In this document: positions 46,930 to 59,721 of the stretch, piece by piece
Layout of the letters: each line of letters starts with the position of its first letter
Position numbering within the stretch: the stretch's first letter is position 1
Assembly (NCBI GenBank): GCA_021234155.1
Contig: JAJEKV010000012.1
Span: forward strand, 2,761,638-2,825,637
DNA: 64,000 bases
Origin: Isoetes taiwanensis
Lineage: Eukaryota > Streptophyta > Lycopodiopsida > Isoetales > Isoetaceae
Reading direction: 5' to 3'
The notes under the pieces: model-generated
The model's database searches: none
Seen by the model: only the letters and a program-made list of their open reading frames with translations
What the model was told of the DNA's origin: nothing
Program-made: the position numbers and the translations under genes

Positions 46930-49900
46930 TTATGTTCTAGCGCAAGACCAAAACATCATGAGTCGTCCAATCTAGTTTAGGTTTTCGTGTTTACCTTTTG
47001 CTTTCACCACCTTTCTTTGCGACTACTCAGCTTGTTTTAGATGGATAAGCCAAAGCTAGATCTTCTATTTATGATTCATTTTAAGATTGCTCTTGTGTTG
47101 CAGAATTGTCCTTCTGATTAAAAATTGCATTTGGACACTAGAATAATCACCCTAGGATGACTGGAAACTCTGGGCATTGAGTCACCTACATCCATAGGCT
47201 GGTTGACAAAACTGTCACGATTCCTCCTCATTATCTATGGATTAACTCTGCCTTTATCAATGGGTTTATTATGCTCACCAAATATATGCTTCTGACAAGA
47301 ACATGAATGCTTTCAGATTTGCAAACTGCTTTTGTTAGAAAAGCTGTCTGAATCCAGAGCTGCTAGAATTGCTGAGCAGCAAATAATCTTACGACAGCCT
47401 TAAGCATTTGCCTCTGAAATCGACCCTGTTGTAGATGGACAGATCTGTGATTAACACCTTAGAAATCCCTTTGACAAATCCCGTCACTCCCACATCCCAA
47501 AATCCTCAAGATCTATTCGGTTTGCTTCTTGAGGCCACTGTTACGCTGCAAAAGATAATCACACGGATTCTTCATCGATCCATTTTATCTCTTCATGCAA
47601 GCTCACCACGATTTTCTATTTGGCTCATGACACCCATGCGGGATGTAAAAGCTACACCATAATAACTCCTTATTGCCCCACAATCCACAAGCTGTACTTG
47701 ATTCTTGGCAGGTCACCAAATTAGGTTGAAAGAACCTTTGTGACATAAGCGACCTATTGCAATTTTGTTGGATTATGAATACATCTATTTCTCTTTTTCT
47801 TTTGCTTTTTGAGATATGAAACTTTATTAATCGAGAAGAGACTATAAATATAGATGAGACTTAAAACTCAATGGAGAAATTGTCCCTTTGGCGAAACCAC
47901 CACCACCTTCGACATACAACTTTTAAAGAGTTACATATAAGTGTTAATGCGGAGATAGTGAACCCAATCGATTCTTCACTTACGTTTTTTTATTGAGCAT
48001 ACATTTGGTTATCGCCCCAAAGGGATCCCTTGCCATAGGGTGGAGATGGAAAAAGGTTGTAGGGTGTTCGGCAAGGGCCAGCCCTCTAAGGGAAAGGGAG
48101 ACACATTAGGATGGCGAGGGGATGAAAAGAGCCCAAGGCAGTGGCTTGATAGATGGAGAGCCAAAGGGGAGACACAAATATGCAAGGCAGGTCTGACCGT
48201 GAGCCAGAAGACTCGTCAACATTGTTCGGAATCCTCCGGATGAACTTGGAGGCAATCGATTAGAAGAAAAGTGGATCATCCCAAGCCTCCACGGTGCTTT
48301 GGAAAAATCACGAGTTCGCCAAAGTGACCTTGATGCTCGTATATATATGGGCCGTTATGAAATTCTAACAATCCTAATGATAAGTTTCATCTTCACTTGT
48401 GATGCAAGTATAATTAGGCGATATATACATATGTGCCACTCAAAGCGGTTGCTCTGATGAATTCGACTTTGCCATTTACAATTTGGTACATGGACCACGA
48501 ACAAGTACTTTTCTAGGCCCATAATAATAGTATTCCATGCATCTCCAGATGAAATATGAAACCCATGGGGATATCAAAGTTTATTCACTTTACTATGAGG
48601 ATGAGGTCCCGCAATGCGACCAACATGATGGAGCTGGATATCCAATATCCACAATCGTTACGCACTACAAAGGGAATGACTACTAAACGTCCGAAAAATC
48701 TCTACATAGTCCAAAATTATTTGCCAAATGTATATTTGATTATTACGATGCGTTGATCGACCAACAAACTCTTGTTTAGCTCTAACGAAAATCCCGACAA
48801 ACAAGCGTGAATAAGCATCGGCAGATTCCACGACATTTAAATTGGCGTGTGCTTGACTAATTAGTTGTCTAATAGCGTGTGAATAAAATGGCCAGTGGTC
48901 GTGAATTATTTACGGCGATTTTGTGACTACTAACGACTAGCTATCGACCAAATGTCTAACTATACGACACACAAGTTGACAATTAGGCTAACTAATTTTG
49001 TAGTATTATCATTATCATCAAAACAGCGAATCGTACTAATCTCTATTGTAGTTATTGCATTTTCATAGTTCCTTCAATAATCTAATGATGTAAATGATAT
49101 AGCCAAGCATCTGAACTCTTATTTATCCAACTAGCAGCTATAAATTGATCCCAAAAGTTCTTTATTTGGGAGACCATTGTTTCAACTCCATTACGAGAAA
49201 TAGGGGTTGGTAAAGCAAATTTGTGTTGTTTAGATGTTGCTGCAATTTGTTTCTCCTCTCACATAACTTCAAACTTGAAAGCAATCAGAATATATATTCT
49301 CTGACATAAGGAATCTGAGATACTTTAAACAAGATGTAGAATTATGATGCATTGATAGAACACAACAAATGAGGTATAATTTCTATTCATTTTGTCATGG
49401 GAAATCCTCATTCATGTAATCATTTTGAATATCATTCCATTCATCATCATCTAGTTGAAGACAACCTTCGCCTCAATTTGGCATTTAAAATTCAATGCAT
49501 TCCTCCTCTTCATTATAATCTTCAAGTGCCATTAGGAGTGCATCGGTGATCTCAACTCCTCATTGGTTGTCCCCATAATTCTTTATAATCTTCTACATGT
49601 TGCTTGGCTCCACAAATTCCAATTCTTGTCTTGCTATATCTTCCTCATGCTCTCTCCTTCTTCCTCCACAGTTGTAATGGAAATGTGTTGACATGATGTT
49701 GGTTGCAGCCAGAATGTAACATCAAAAATGCGTCAAAAACACATTTATTCTCTTGAGTTTTAAATGTGTGTAAGACATTGGGTGTTTAGGATTAGTTAAT
49801 CCTATTATATAGAAAAAGCAAGGGGATTTGATATCTTTGATATTTTACCCCGATTGAAAGTTTGATTGTGCTTTAAAGTATTGAAGTAAACTTTGAAGTA

Positions 49901-50375
49901 CGGTTGTGCTTTTTAAAATGTTGAAGTAAACTTTGTGCTTTGCGGAGGCATTAGTTGCTATTTTATTTTGGTGGCCTAGGAAAGTAATTAGGGCAAAACT
50001 ATACATATGAGGTGCAAACATTAATACTTCTCAGATGACAAATGACAATGTGTGCAAAACCTCGAAAGTTGGAATTATTCATTTTTGAGCTAGGATAATT
50101 GGCTAAAAAGCGATGCCTAAATGATATTTTATGTCTCTTTGTCCTTTTTTTTCACTTTTATTAGTTAACTATTGAAAAAAATACAAACTAATCATTGAAA
50201 AAAAATGTAAAGATAATTGGACACATGAAATGCACAATAGTAATATAAAAATAACATGAGGTTCGAGGGGATTTGATATGGATATATTTCCCGAAACTAT
50301 AGACTATATCCTTAAAATTATTCAATGGGTTGTTACAAAAAAAAAAATTGATTTAAGATAAAAACATTCAATGTC
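46930..50375. other. No recognised gene
   Basis: Open frames at 47435-47662 and 48040-48243 (plus strand) have no recognised motif. 48010-48300 is more GC-rich than its surroundings. The rest is AT-rich with no repeat match noticed to other parts of the window. Confidence 0.45.
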
Positions 50376-50379
50376 GGCT

Positions 50380-50550
50380 CATTAGTTAGATTGGTTAAAG
50401 TAATCTTATTAGGATATTCTTATTTTTGGTAGAGGTTCGAGCCCCGTGTTTCATATTCTAAAGCTTAAGCGAAACCATATAGAGGAACGATATACCATCA
50501 AACCTTAAGCAAACTTCGTATTTGACATCTCAAAATTATAGACCCCAATC
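50380..50550 (+). mobile_element. tRNA-derived SINE-like sequence
   Basis: TTAGTTAGATTGGTTAAAG at 50382-50400 resembles a tRNA D-arm with A box, and GGTTCGAGCCC at 50434-50444 is a perfect B box. The spacing of about 35 bases fits a polymerase III promoter. There is no intact tRNA cloverleaf, and the 3' tail is unresolved. It is unrelated in body sequence to the SINE-like units at 37-38 kb. Confidence 0.5.
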
Positions 50551-51949
50551 ATAAATGAGCATAAGTGAAATATGTAGGCGCAGCTGCCAACAAGCACACA
50601 AGATCGAATTAGGATGCCATGGTCCCCTAAGCCTCATAATCCGACATAATGCATAAATAACAGGTGCCAGGCTCTTGAACTGGAGCTTCAATGGAACAAA
50701 GTCAGAAAATTTGAAGCAAGAATAGAAATGCAAGAAAAACAAAGAATCCAAAACAAAGCGAGGAGGAGGGGAGGGGGAGAAGAAACCTCTAAGTGCCAAC
50801 AATTCTCTAGAAGACTATGCCTATGGCCTTGCACGGATCTCTTTGGACATGGAGTTGAACCACAGTGAAAAACAAATCGGTTTAATTCAAAGGCATAAAA
50901 CCACACCAACCAACCGTTGGCTCAACAAGAAACCCTTGTTTGCCATAGCTACTGCCAAGAAAAGCCCATTTTGCCAAAAAAACGAAAGTGCATGTGCTCC
51001 AAAGCTAGACCTTTATAAAGAAAAAAATAGTAATGCCCAAAAATATTAAGGTTTGCCGCGAAAAAAATCTAGCATAAACCTTATGGCATTATAATATCCG
51101 CTAGTAATGTGGGCTAAGCAGTAAAATACTCAACCATTAATTATCCTTGTAGATTTTTGCTAAGGGGCGAGCTTGATCATGGCTGCTATATGGCAAAAAT
51201 AGAACATCCATTCATGGACATTTGGGCTAATTTTGCAAGATAAAGCCTCAACACAGGGGTGTGGCGGATACAAAATAGAGGATAAGCCTTTGTCTTGGAT
51301 GGAAAGTCCTACTACATGGCAGACTTGAAGCTTTAGCATCGATTACATTGTATTTGATTTGGTTGGAAAAGCCAACTCAAATCCAAGAGAAACTCATTAA
51401 AGCATCATATAATTTTTGAAGTTTCGAAGACATGTGATTAAATGGGTCCACGATTACTATATTCTTGTTTTTCAAATGATGGTCCTTTATACAACTATCC
51501 GGAAATGACAAGCGTAGATTCCCCATGATCTTGATGTTGGCATTGGGGAGGCTCTCAAATCGGGTTTGAAAGGATTCTACATAATGTACAACTTAAGTTT
51601 TGAGTCATGCTTTTTTACAAAACATGTATTTCCATGTATTTTTGTGTTTGCATTATCGAACTTAGAAGATCCGTCTTTTCGAAAAAAGATCAGGTGTTCA
51701 TATTTGAATAGCAAGCCGGGATCTTTGTGTTGTATTTCTGATGGTTGTTTGTTATCTGAAATCATAGGTATGTATGGGCTTAATTGGAAATCCACTAGTT
51801 AGGATCATGCTAGTTTGGTCTTCTAAGTTTAACAAACCCTCCTTTTATTTTAGGTCTATATATGCTTTCAAGTCAAATGGGTCGGTTTATGCATAGTGTA
51901 TTTCTTATCTAGCTTTGTTTAGTTAGCTTTTTGCAACTTAATTATGTTC
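50551..51949. other. No recognised gene
   Basis: Open frames on both strands at 50536-50909 lack motifs. 51566-51802 is open on both strands with AT-rich composition; it may be decayed LINE sequence upstream of the fragment at 51.95 kb, but nothing diagnostic is seen. Confidence 0.35.
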
Positions 51950-52500
51950 TATTATTTATTGCATATTTTAGATGTTGGTAAGCCCATGGTAGAAGCTTGC
52001 TATAAAGCATCAATTAAAGGTATGGAACAACAATATAGCAATATATCAATTAATGGCGCTACGGACTTTGCCTTCTCAATGGCAATCCATCACGGAACCT
52101 TGTTTGGTCTAAATATAATCCTCCAAAGGTAAATGTTCTACTTTGGCCGGTGATTCATAAACTCTTTGAGAGTTAATGAGATGGTTCATCGGCTTTAAGC
52201 GGAGTAAGCCCACTTTGCCCAATGTGTGGTGCATTGAAACATTGGACCTTTTTTTATTTGTGTGAAAATTTGAGTAGTCTTAGGTCCCGGCGCATTCTCT
52301 TTTGGAGTATCTTTGGATAGTCGGCCTTTCTTTTGGTATTTATCCAAACGGGGGTACTTCTAAAGGATTGCATTTCACATTGCAAAGTCTTAGCTAATAT
52401 GGAGTGTATAGAAGCGAAAAGAAGAAATGTCTTTTATGATAAAGTATTTCTTCTCGGTGGTGCTTCAAGAAATTAAATAAAGTTGTATAATTGCTTTCGG
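51950..52500 (+). pseudogene. Plant LINE 3' remnant with zinc-finger (zf-RVT-like) motif
   Basis: Near 52217-52285 the plus strand reads LCPMCGA, with IETLD in the next frame and LFVCENLSSL-like residues, matching the CPxCG...E...HLF..C pattern of the zf-RVT module that ends many plant LINE polyproteins. RSRRILFWSIFG follows. The histidine is not readable. Upstream, 51970-52132 is open (KPMVEACYKASIKGMEQQYS) but not clearly RT. No tail was identified. Confidence 0.4.
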
Positions 52501-52798
52501 ATCTCCAATTGGCCTTGATCATTATTAAAATTCCAATATGGGTGATCACCTAAAAGTGATTGATGCTTAGGACATTTCTTACTTGAGTGTATAATATAGA
52601 AGTAAATCACGTTCTTCAAAAAAAACAATATAGCATCGCGACAATCTTGGTTAGAAACTTTGTTTTGCAAAAACTTACCTTCAGGATGTTTTAATGTCTA
52701 TGTAGGAACACTTTCAGAATGATGGTTTTTTATTTCTACTGCAAGATGCATAGAAAAGAACACTAGAGAAACAATAATACTATCGGTTAAGTATAACT

Positions 52799-54372
52799 TG
52801 TGACTCCACCCAACATATCGACACTTTCGGACGTATACATCACGTGGACTTTCCCCTCCATGGCGACCAACTTCGCCCGCGGCGGGAGCCCTTAAAGTCT
52901 AACTTCGGGCCATCTATAGGAAGATGCTGGTGAAGGACAGGACACCGGGGTCATTCATTACGCCTTCAATGGGGCTCTATATGTCGAGCGTGAATACAAT
53001 GTTAGCACCGCAGCATAATCATATCATAAAATACCACCACGAGGGGTGGCACATCCATCAAGTGACAACAACGAAGAATATGCATTTAATACTAGGGAAA
53101 ACACCCCAAACCCATGGTTCTACCCGGCTCGGACTCCGTGAGGATTGGTACGGCCCGGTCTCAAGAGATCGGCGGGCCGAATCTTGACATGGCGTTGGGC
53201 GGCATAGAACATCGGTACGGTTGTCCTCCATCCGCCCCTCACATGCACACTTTGCGGATGAGTCGAAACATGCTATGGCATCACTATAGCCTTGGGAGCC
53301 TTGGACTCAAGGTATCACCCTTGAGCCTAATCCGGGGTTCATGAAGCCACGGTCAGATGAAGCGGTCGGGGAAGTGTCCCCTTCCGGGATCACAGCCCGG
53401 TTCCATGGGTGAGCTAGAGAATCGTGCCCATCGGCGACCCCCATCCGTGCGGAGCTTACTCCCCTAAATCTCGCCAAAGTACCGGGTGCCCCATCACGGG
53501 TCACACCTCGTACCAGTGTCGGACCCATACCCGCCCCTCGTGGTGACTATTAGGCCTAGCCCACTATAGGGTCCCGGGGCCTTTTTTGTTAGTGCAAGAC
53601 CCCCCCCCACTTTACCCACTGCGTCCCTTCTGCGGTGCTAAGCAATCCCATAGCACCCACAACTCGGTGGTCTCACGTGCCCCGGGTAGCAACTAATTGG
53701 GAATTAAAGGGCTACTAGGGCATACTAAGTGCATAGGGCATAGAGGTCTCTACCCCCCTCTAATCCCCCGCTGCGAGGAAGGCTAACAGAGAAACTATGA
53801 TAGATTCATCCATCAATACTTATCAAAGCATAATCCATAATCGAAATATAATCCCATCTATCAAAGAAGGGTTAGTCCTAACAAAGATAATCGAGAGGGA
53901 CTAACTAGCGGCGCTATCCTACAAATCTCAAGCTTGACTACCCACTTACAGAAGTTTGACTTGATCCATTATCATGGGGTGCTTCCATCTTCAAAGACTT
54001 GTGTGTTTAGCAAACTTGGGCACTTCGAACATGGCTTCAACAACTTGGGCTCTGATTTGCTCCTCCTCCTCCCCGCTCGATTTTGGGGTCAAATGGGACA
54101 AAGGTTCAATGTTGATGCCCCAAGTTAGCATCCCCATCTTGTGTCGAGTTTGGCCAAGTGGCGCCTTCTAATCCATCCATTATCCTAATTAATCAATTAG
54201 AGATTAATTCCTTAATCATAGGTAATTAACCTTTAATAATTAATTTAGCATAGCTAAATTAATCCCTTTTTAGGTTAACCCCTAGGTTAAAATACCCCAT
54301 GGTGGCGTATCTTTAATGGGTGGCGTGTCGGTATATTTATCATTATCTTGTATAAATACTTGGAGCGTCACA
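52799..54372 (-). mobile_element. Chromovirus 3' LTR, 1574 bp
   Basis: Read on the minus strand it starts TGTGACGCTCC at 54372, directly after the polypurine tract AAGGAGGGAGAA, and ends GGAGTCACA at 52799, with TGTGA/TCACA inverted ends. It is homologous to the plus-strand LTR at 33567-35039. It is the 3' LTR of the element whose gag-pol lies at 55.1-59.7 kb. A run of nine or ten C at 53601 lies inside. The matching 5' LTR was not found upstream of gag, so target-site duplication could not be tested. Confidence 0.85.
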
Positions 54373-54390
54373 TTCTCCCTCCTTAGAAAT
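54373..54390 (-). other. Polypurine tract before 3' LTR
   Basis: AAGGAGGGAGAA on the minus strand, immediately before the LTR start, is the plus-strand primer site expected in an LTR retrotransposon. Confidence 0.7.
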
Positions 54391-55080
54391 AATGTTGTCC
54401 TCAGCATTAGGGTTAGTTAAACTATAAAAACTATACATAAAAGAAGGAAGGTAATTCCTTATTTGCAAGGGTAATAACATCAAAAATTAAATATATAATA
54501 GTTTAAGCACCAAGGTGCATTTCACATACTTATCATAAGAAGGTTTAAGGACCAAAGTCCCACATCATAGATTATAGTGACAAAAGATAACCCATGTAGA
54601 CAAGATAAAAAATTTGGAAAAGTCGGGCCATCGCAACCCTCTATACATGGGCGGTCACGCATCTTGCTCAATCGCTTTAAGCACATGTGAATACATCGAT
54701 ATATATAGATAATATAAATAGGTTGTGGTTGAAGGACCACCCCTATAAGAATAAAGGAAAAATTTATGTACAAGGGAACCTATCATGCCTATGGTTCGCA
54801 ATTCATTGCGGCGTAAGGAATGGCCAAGTTCCCATTATAAGCGGGATGAACCACGGCCTATCAACTACATGCTTTCCAAGCAATTGGCGGTCATGCCCAC
54901 ATTGACAATACACCCGTCCTAGAGAACACGAAAGTGATCTCATCATCGGTAACTATTATTACATACGATGCATCTACCCCTCTACCGCATGATTCTCGTG
55001 AATCAAGCCTTCAAGCTTACCGCCGGTCTTGGTTGATAGCATCGTTGATGGTGCAGCCCTCCACGAGATTCCCGCATGAA
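54391..55080 (-). other. Chromovirus sequence between pol and 3' LTR
   Basis: About 700 bases after the chromodomain with no recognised coding motif; position makes it the 3' untranslated part of the element. Confidence 0.4.
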
Positions 55081-55530
55081 GTCGGATAGTGCTTCTCAAG
55101 ATCAATCTTCATCACCCGTAGCATCCTCAACTGGCAAGTGTTTCCACTTAACCAAGTATTGCAACATTTGAGTCCTTCAGTGTACGTTTATATGCTCGAT
55201 CAAGAAGAGCTTGGGCACTATATCTAAATGCTCTTACGTCATTTCAAGTAGGGTGGGTGTATCCAAGATCTCCTCTGGATCAGGGTGTCTTTGCTTGGAA
55301 GACTCAGTGAAAGACCTTGTGGATCTTCAAGCGGGGTGGCAAATCCAAAATATATGCCTGTTCTCCAACACGTTCAATGATTTTGAGCGGCCCGATCTGG
55401 GTGCCAACTTTTTGATTACCAATCTTAAAAGCTTGGCTTGTTTTACCTTAATCTTAAGCCAAACCCGATTAAGCCCACTTGGAAGACTCATGGGGTTACT
55501 GTGCTTATCCACGACACTCTTTTGGACGGT
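55081..55530 (-). pseudogene. Integrase C-terminal region and chromodomain
   Basis: Near 55510-55330 the frame gives SGLNRVWLKIKVKQAKLLRL, KLAPRSGR and ENRHIFWICHP, decayed forms of the L..kq..K L....GP..v..r....Y.L.LP region after the integrase core. At about 55175-55085 comes QMLQYLVKWKHLPVEDAT, a chromodomain core (YLVKW.g.p...atWe), which targets integration to marked chromatin in this group. The terminal Trp of the core is read as Gly. This places the element among the chromoviruses. Confidence 0.7.
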
Positions 55531-55649
55531 TCTTGTATTAATAAGTATCCGCGAACTTCCTCAACCAAAGCTTGCATTTCCAAGAGGAGGCTGTTGAGAA
55601 ACCTCCACCTTAGAAATGGGATTATGCCATGTGTCGGAGTAAGACATTG

Positions 55650-56420
55650 GTAACCATAATTTATCATAAAGGGAGACGATGCGGAAGACTCTGTTTCATG
55701 CTATTATAGGCAAATTCGACCAAATAAATATAGTCAGGCCATTGTGATTGCTTTACTCCACACATAACCGTAGCATATCTTCTATAATGCGATTGAGTGC
55801 GCTCTGTCGACCATCCGATCGAGGATGATATATTTGTACTCATAGCAAGCTTGGTTTGGATGGTGGCAAAGAAATCTTTCGAGCGCACTTACGAATTTGG
55901 GATCCCAGCCGGATCACGATAACTTCGTGGCATTCCATGCAATCACGAAGATCTCCTTTGCAAAGCGACAAAGCGGTATCGAAGGTTGTGTCCGTGGGTG
56001 CGTCATGGCAAGAAATGAGCCATTTTCGATAATTTATCGACCACTACCATTAATGCATCATATCCATGGAGAGTGCGTGGAAGGCCCTGAATGAAATCCA
56101 TAGTTATCACTTCCCATTTGGCATTGGGCACATCTAGGGGTTGCAACTCTCCACGGAATCCTTAGTTGCTCGGCCTTGGTTTGTTGACACACGACCTTTG
56201 CTTAATATACAGCAATGTCCTTCTTCATGAAGGCCAAAAATAATCTGGGCGGATCTTAAAGTAGGTCTTCATAAAACACATGTCCGGCTATAGGGCTGTT
56301 GTGTGTGTCATGGAGAATAAGCTTACGCACTCCACGAAGTCTCGGTACACACAACTTATCTTTGTAATATAACAAATTGCCCTCTTTCTTATCTGAGCGG
56401 AAAGCTTCCGTTCTTTATCC
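55650..56420 (-). pseudogene. Chromovirus integrase
   Basis: The zinc-binding part appears at about 56330-56260 as LILHDTHNSPIAGH, two of the H residues of the HHCC finger; a CQQTKAEQ stretch downstream is the matching C region. The core follows: WEVITMDFIQGLP near 56120 (first catalytic Asp), VVVDKLSKMAHFLP near 56030 and, near 55920, an HGMPREVI.D-like block (second Asp). ERTQSHYRR and KQSQWPDYIYLVEFAYNS at 55830-55690 are the end of the core with the GQTER.N equivalent altered to GWSTERTQS. At least four frame breaks interrupt it. Confidence 0.75.
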
Positions 56421-56469
56421 GTCATGCGTGCCTCCTTAGCCAAACCATCCCGGGCGTCATGGAACTCAC

Positions 56470-56960
56470 GGATCATGGGCCAATGTACGCTCTATCTGCT
56501 TCCAACTCACTCACTAGTGAGTGTGGAAATTGCATTACAATGGGTTCGGTTATCAAGGGATGGCGTGACAACGCATCACTTAACCACATTGTGTTTCCCA
56601 GGCTTATACATAATCTCAAAATCATACTCCTCGAGAAACTCCATCTATCTCCTTTGGCGGAGATTGAGATTCCTACTGTTGATAAATAGCGGAGACTCAG
56701 ATGATGCATATCAAGCTGAAATCTTCTACCAAGAAGGTAGTGTCTCCATATCACAGCGGCCTTGGACAACGACCAACAACTCCTGATCATGGGTAGGGTA
56801 TCACTGTTCAGTCTCATTCATTTTCTTTGAATCATAGGCAATAACCCTCCCCTCCTGCATTAGGACTCCCCCGGTAGCAATCTTACTAGCATCCGTTGCT
56901 ACTAGTTTATCCTTTTCGTTCCAACAATGTGAGGGACTGTGCCGATGTTAAAGCATCCTT
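56470..56960 (-). pseudogene. Chromovirus RNase H
   Basis: In consecutive frames: ATDASKIATGGVLMQEGRVI (DAS catalytic box) near 56910, then EQ.YPTHDQELLVVVQ near 56800, WRHYLLGRRFQL near 56740, the decayed DHQSLRYL and, at 56580-56540, a DALSRHPLI end. This is the RNase H of Ty3/gypsy pol, which removes RNA from the RNA-DNA hybrid. It sits between RT and integrase as expected. Confidence 0.75.
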
Positions 56961-57099
56961 AAGCTTCTCGAAAACTTTCCTGGACTTTTTGCTTTCCAAT
57001 GCTCAATCAATCCTTCACTTTCTCATGCTTTGTAAGATCGGTAAGAGGTCTTTGCAATCTTTGCAAAGTCCTTAACAAACTTACGGTAATATCCTGCCA

Positions 57100-57760
57100 A
57101 TCCCAAGAAGCTTCAAACCTCTGAAACATTACCTGGAATGGGCCAATCCTTGACTGCCTCTATCTTTGCTCGATCTGTAGCAATTCCTTCAGCGGAAATG
57201 ACATGGCCTAAATAGTCCACTTTGGGGGTGGCAAACTTGCACTTAGAGAACTTGGCAAAGAGCTGGTGACGTCTTAGTTTTTGTAGGGCCAACCGGAAAT
57301 GTTTCTCATGCTCCTCCAGAGTCTTACTATAGATGAGAATGTCGTCAAAGAAAATAACAACAAAATCATCCAAGTATTGTCAGAAGACATCATTCATCAA
57401 TCGCATGAAAGTTGCGGGGGCATTAGTTAGTCCAAAAGGCATAACGGTAAACTCATAAAACCCGTACCGAGTGCAAAAAGCAGACTTATGGATGTCCTCC
57501 TCTTTGATTCTGATTTGGTGATATCCGGAGCGTAAATCAATCTTCCCCTTGCAACTGGTCCATAATATCGTCTGCTCTAGGCAAAGCATAGCGATTCTTG
57601 ATGGTGTGCTTATTGAGCTGCCGATAATCAATACACATCCTCAAGGAGCCATCCTTCTTCTTAACAAAAAGGATAGGAGCGCCAAAAGGCGAAACATTAG
57701 GACGAATGAAACCTAGGTTTAACAACTCCTCTCTATTAATTCAGGGGGACTCATACGGTA
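57100..57760 (-). pseudogene. Chromovirus reverse transcriptase
   Basis: Three overlapping frames on the minus strand cover an almost complete RT: 57725-57537 ([20 protein letters not shown], then [20 protein letters not shown]), 57631-57380 ([13 protein letters not shown] and [20 protein letters not shown]) and 57373-57113 (VVIFFDDILIYSKTLEEHEK, FSKCKFATPKVDYLGHVIS). The catalytic FFDD is intact. Only two frame breaks were noticed, so this is the best preserved coding region in the window and the element is relatively young. Confidence 0.9.
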
Positions 57761-58029
57761 CGGGGCCTTACTGGTAGGCTTGGTACCCGGTTCCAAAGCT
57801 ATCTCACATTCTACCCCTCTGAATGGAGGAAGTTTACGGATCTAAATGCGGAAAGAGATCGGCCAAATTCCACGAGGAGATTTGCAATCTTTGCCCGTAA
57901 TGCATCAACCACTTGTACGTTTAGCATCGACCCAATGGAGGCAAGTCTAATGGCGCTTAAGTAGCTTATCCTTGCGTATAGCCTTATTTAAGCTGTCGAT
58001 GGACATAGACTATATAATGGGGTTTAAGG

Positions 58030-58350
58030 GATCACCTTTTATAGTTCTGCGCGGGCTCCATTAGCTACGTTGAAGGTAACCTCCGTTTTTAAGCAGTCTA
58101 TATTGGCTTTTGCAGATGCCAAGAATTCCATACCAACAATCGGTCGTATTTGCCAATATCCATTAACTTCGGCACCCAATGCAAAAGTGCACCTGGCATT
58201 ACATTTTAAGGTTAATCGTCGGCCATGAGTATGTCTGATTTTACCAATGGCTAAAGTGGCGAGGTTTGATCGGGACCTCAAAGTTTCAAGCTGCAATACA
58301 GGCCATTCTAGGAGAAGCAAAATTATGTGTACTTCCGTATCCATAAAAAT
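58030..58350 (-). pseudogene. Chromovirus retropepsin (protease)
   Basis: One open frame, 58344-58039, starts MDTEVHIILLL where the aspartic protease D-(S/T)-G motif should be; the Gly is lost to a local change or shift. It ends IRPIVGMEFLASAKANIDCLK and TEVTF, matching the G.d.LG..WL......iD...k...f C-terminal part of retropepsins. It lies between Gag and RT as expected. Confidence 0.65.
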
Positions 58351-58559
58351 TATGAAAACTTCTTGTCTACTTGACCTATAGTGGAAATAACGGCGGGCTA
58401 ACTTTCGGCATTGCGGTTTCTATGGCTGCAAGGATATGGGGCCTTACAAGTGAATATACTGAGAGCCTCCTCCTCGGCCATTGGTGTAGACTCGAGATCG
58501 TCCCAATCGAGGTCGGCCATGGCCAGGCTGGGCGTCTCAGTGACATAAGGGCAATGCAT

Positions 58560-59721
58560 GAAGTGCAGGGCCCATGCACACCATCTGTAACATGCCTTAT
58601 CTCTGCGTAGAGCTGCTCTCGGGCCTCTTTGGGAATATAGGCGTAAGAGGTTCCGAACTTCCTTACCAGACATTGTTCGGTTTGTGCGAGCATGTTGAAG
58701 GTGACTTTCTTTTCTGGCGGCCGTAAGAGTTCTACTAAGAGGGCCCCGGACTTGGTGAACGGGGTTTGTAAGGTGTGGACGGGCGTGGCTGGGAGTAAGA
58801 GGCGGGGCGTTGGTACTGGTTTCGTGGTGCATCCTCTTCAAGGCTCAATGCCTTAGCCTCAGCCTCTGCAACTGATTTCGGGTCTATGGCCTTAACCATT
58901 CGTTTAATTGATGGGGCCAACCCTTCAATATAGCCCTCCACTGCCCTCTTTTCATTCATATCTGGTACATACAGCCTCAAGCGCATGAATTCATCTGTGT
59001 AGGCCTGAACTGACATACCCTTCTGCTCTAACCTATAAAAAGTCTGAATCTGTTGGCATTTATGCGCCGGGGCCGCAATGTCTTATAAAAGCTTTGGCAA
59101 ACTTTTTGAACTTGCATACATACATCCGGATGCTTGGCTCTAACATAGCCCTTCCACCAAATCTGGCGGCTCCGTGGGTTTGTGGTGGCAACTTTTCTGT
59201 ATCTTTCTCCGTCATGCCATAGGGATTTCCCAAACTCCTTCATCTCGTCCAACCGGACTACGCATTCAGCCCGCCTCTAGATTTCCCATCAAAGCCCAGG
59301 CCAATTTCTTGTTTTCCATATCTTTGGTTATGGCCGTATCAACCATCTTCACGGTACTCCTTGTCGACACTTTGCATAGTCACCGGATGATATAGGCGAC
59401 TCTGAGGGACCACAGTGGCTGGCTGTGAGATGTAGCACTATCCGTAGAACCGACCCGGCGACATTTGGGCGATGCCTCCTTTGTGCGGGTGCAAAGTGCG
59501 TTTTACGGTGCGGTGGGCTGCTTTGTGGGGGTGGACTTGGTAGTAGCGGGTAACTCCGGCCCGTCCTCCTATGTGTCTTTGTGGTGGGTTGGCATTTAAC
59601 ACATAAACTTGGAGCTCTACTAGCTGCCGCTTCATCAACATGAGTTCTTGCTCGGTGTTAATCTGCTAGCATTCAGGGTGTCTACGCCATGGGCGTTACG
59701 TGCACCGTCTATATTGACCAT
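58560..59721 (-). pseudogene. Chromovirus Gag with zinc knuckle
   Basis: Start ATG at 59721-59719 gives MVNIDGARNAHGVDTLNASR, continuing in other frames as MLMKRQLVELQVYVLNA. The capsid part is at 59016-58735: YTDEFMRLRLYVPDMNEKRA, VEGYIEGLAPSIKRMV and a Ser/Pro-rich hinge. At 58600-58560 comes ACYRWC..A.HFMHC, a CCHC nucleocapsid zinc knuckle with a one-base disturbance. This Gag forms the particle and binds the element RNA. Several frame breaks exist. No standard initiator-Met primer site was found just upstream. Confidence 0.75.
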
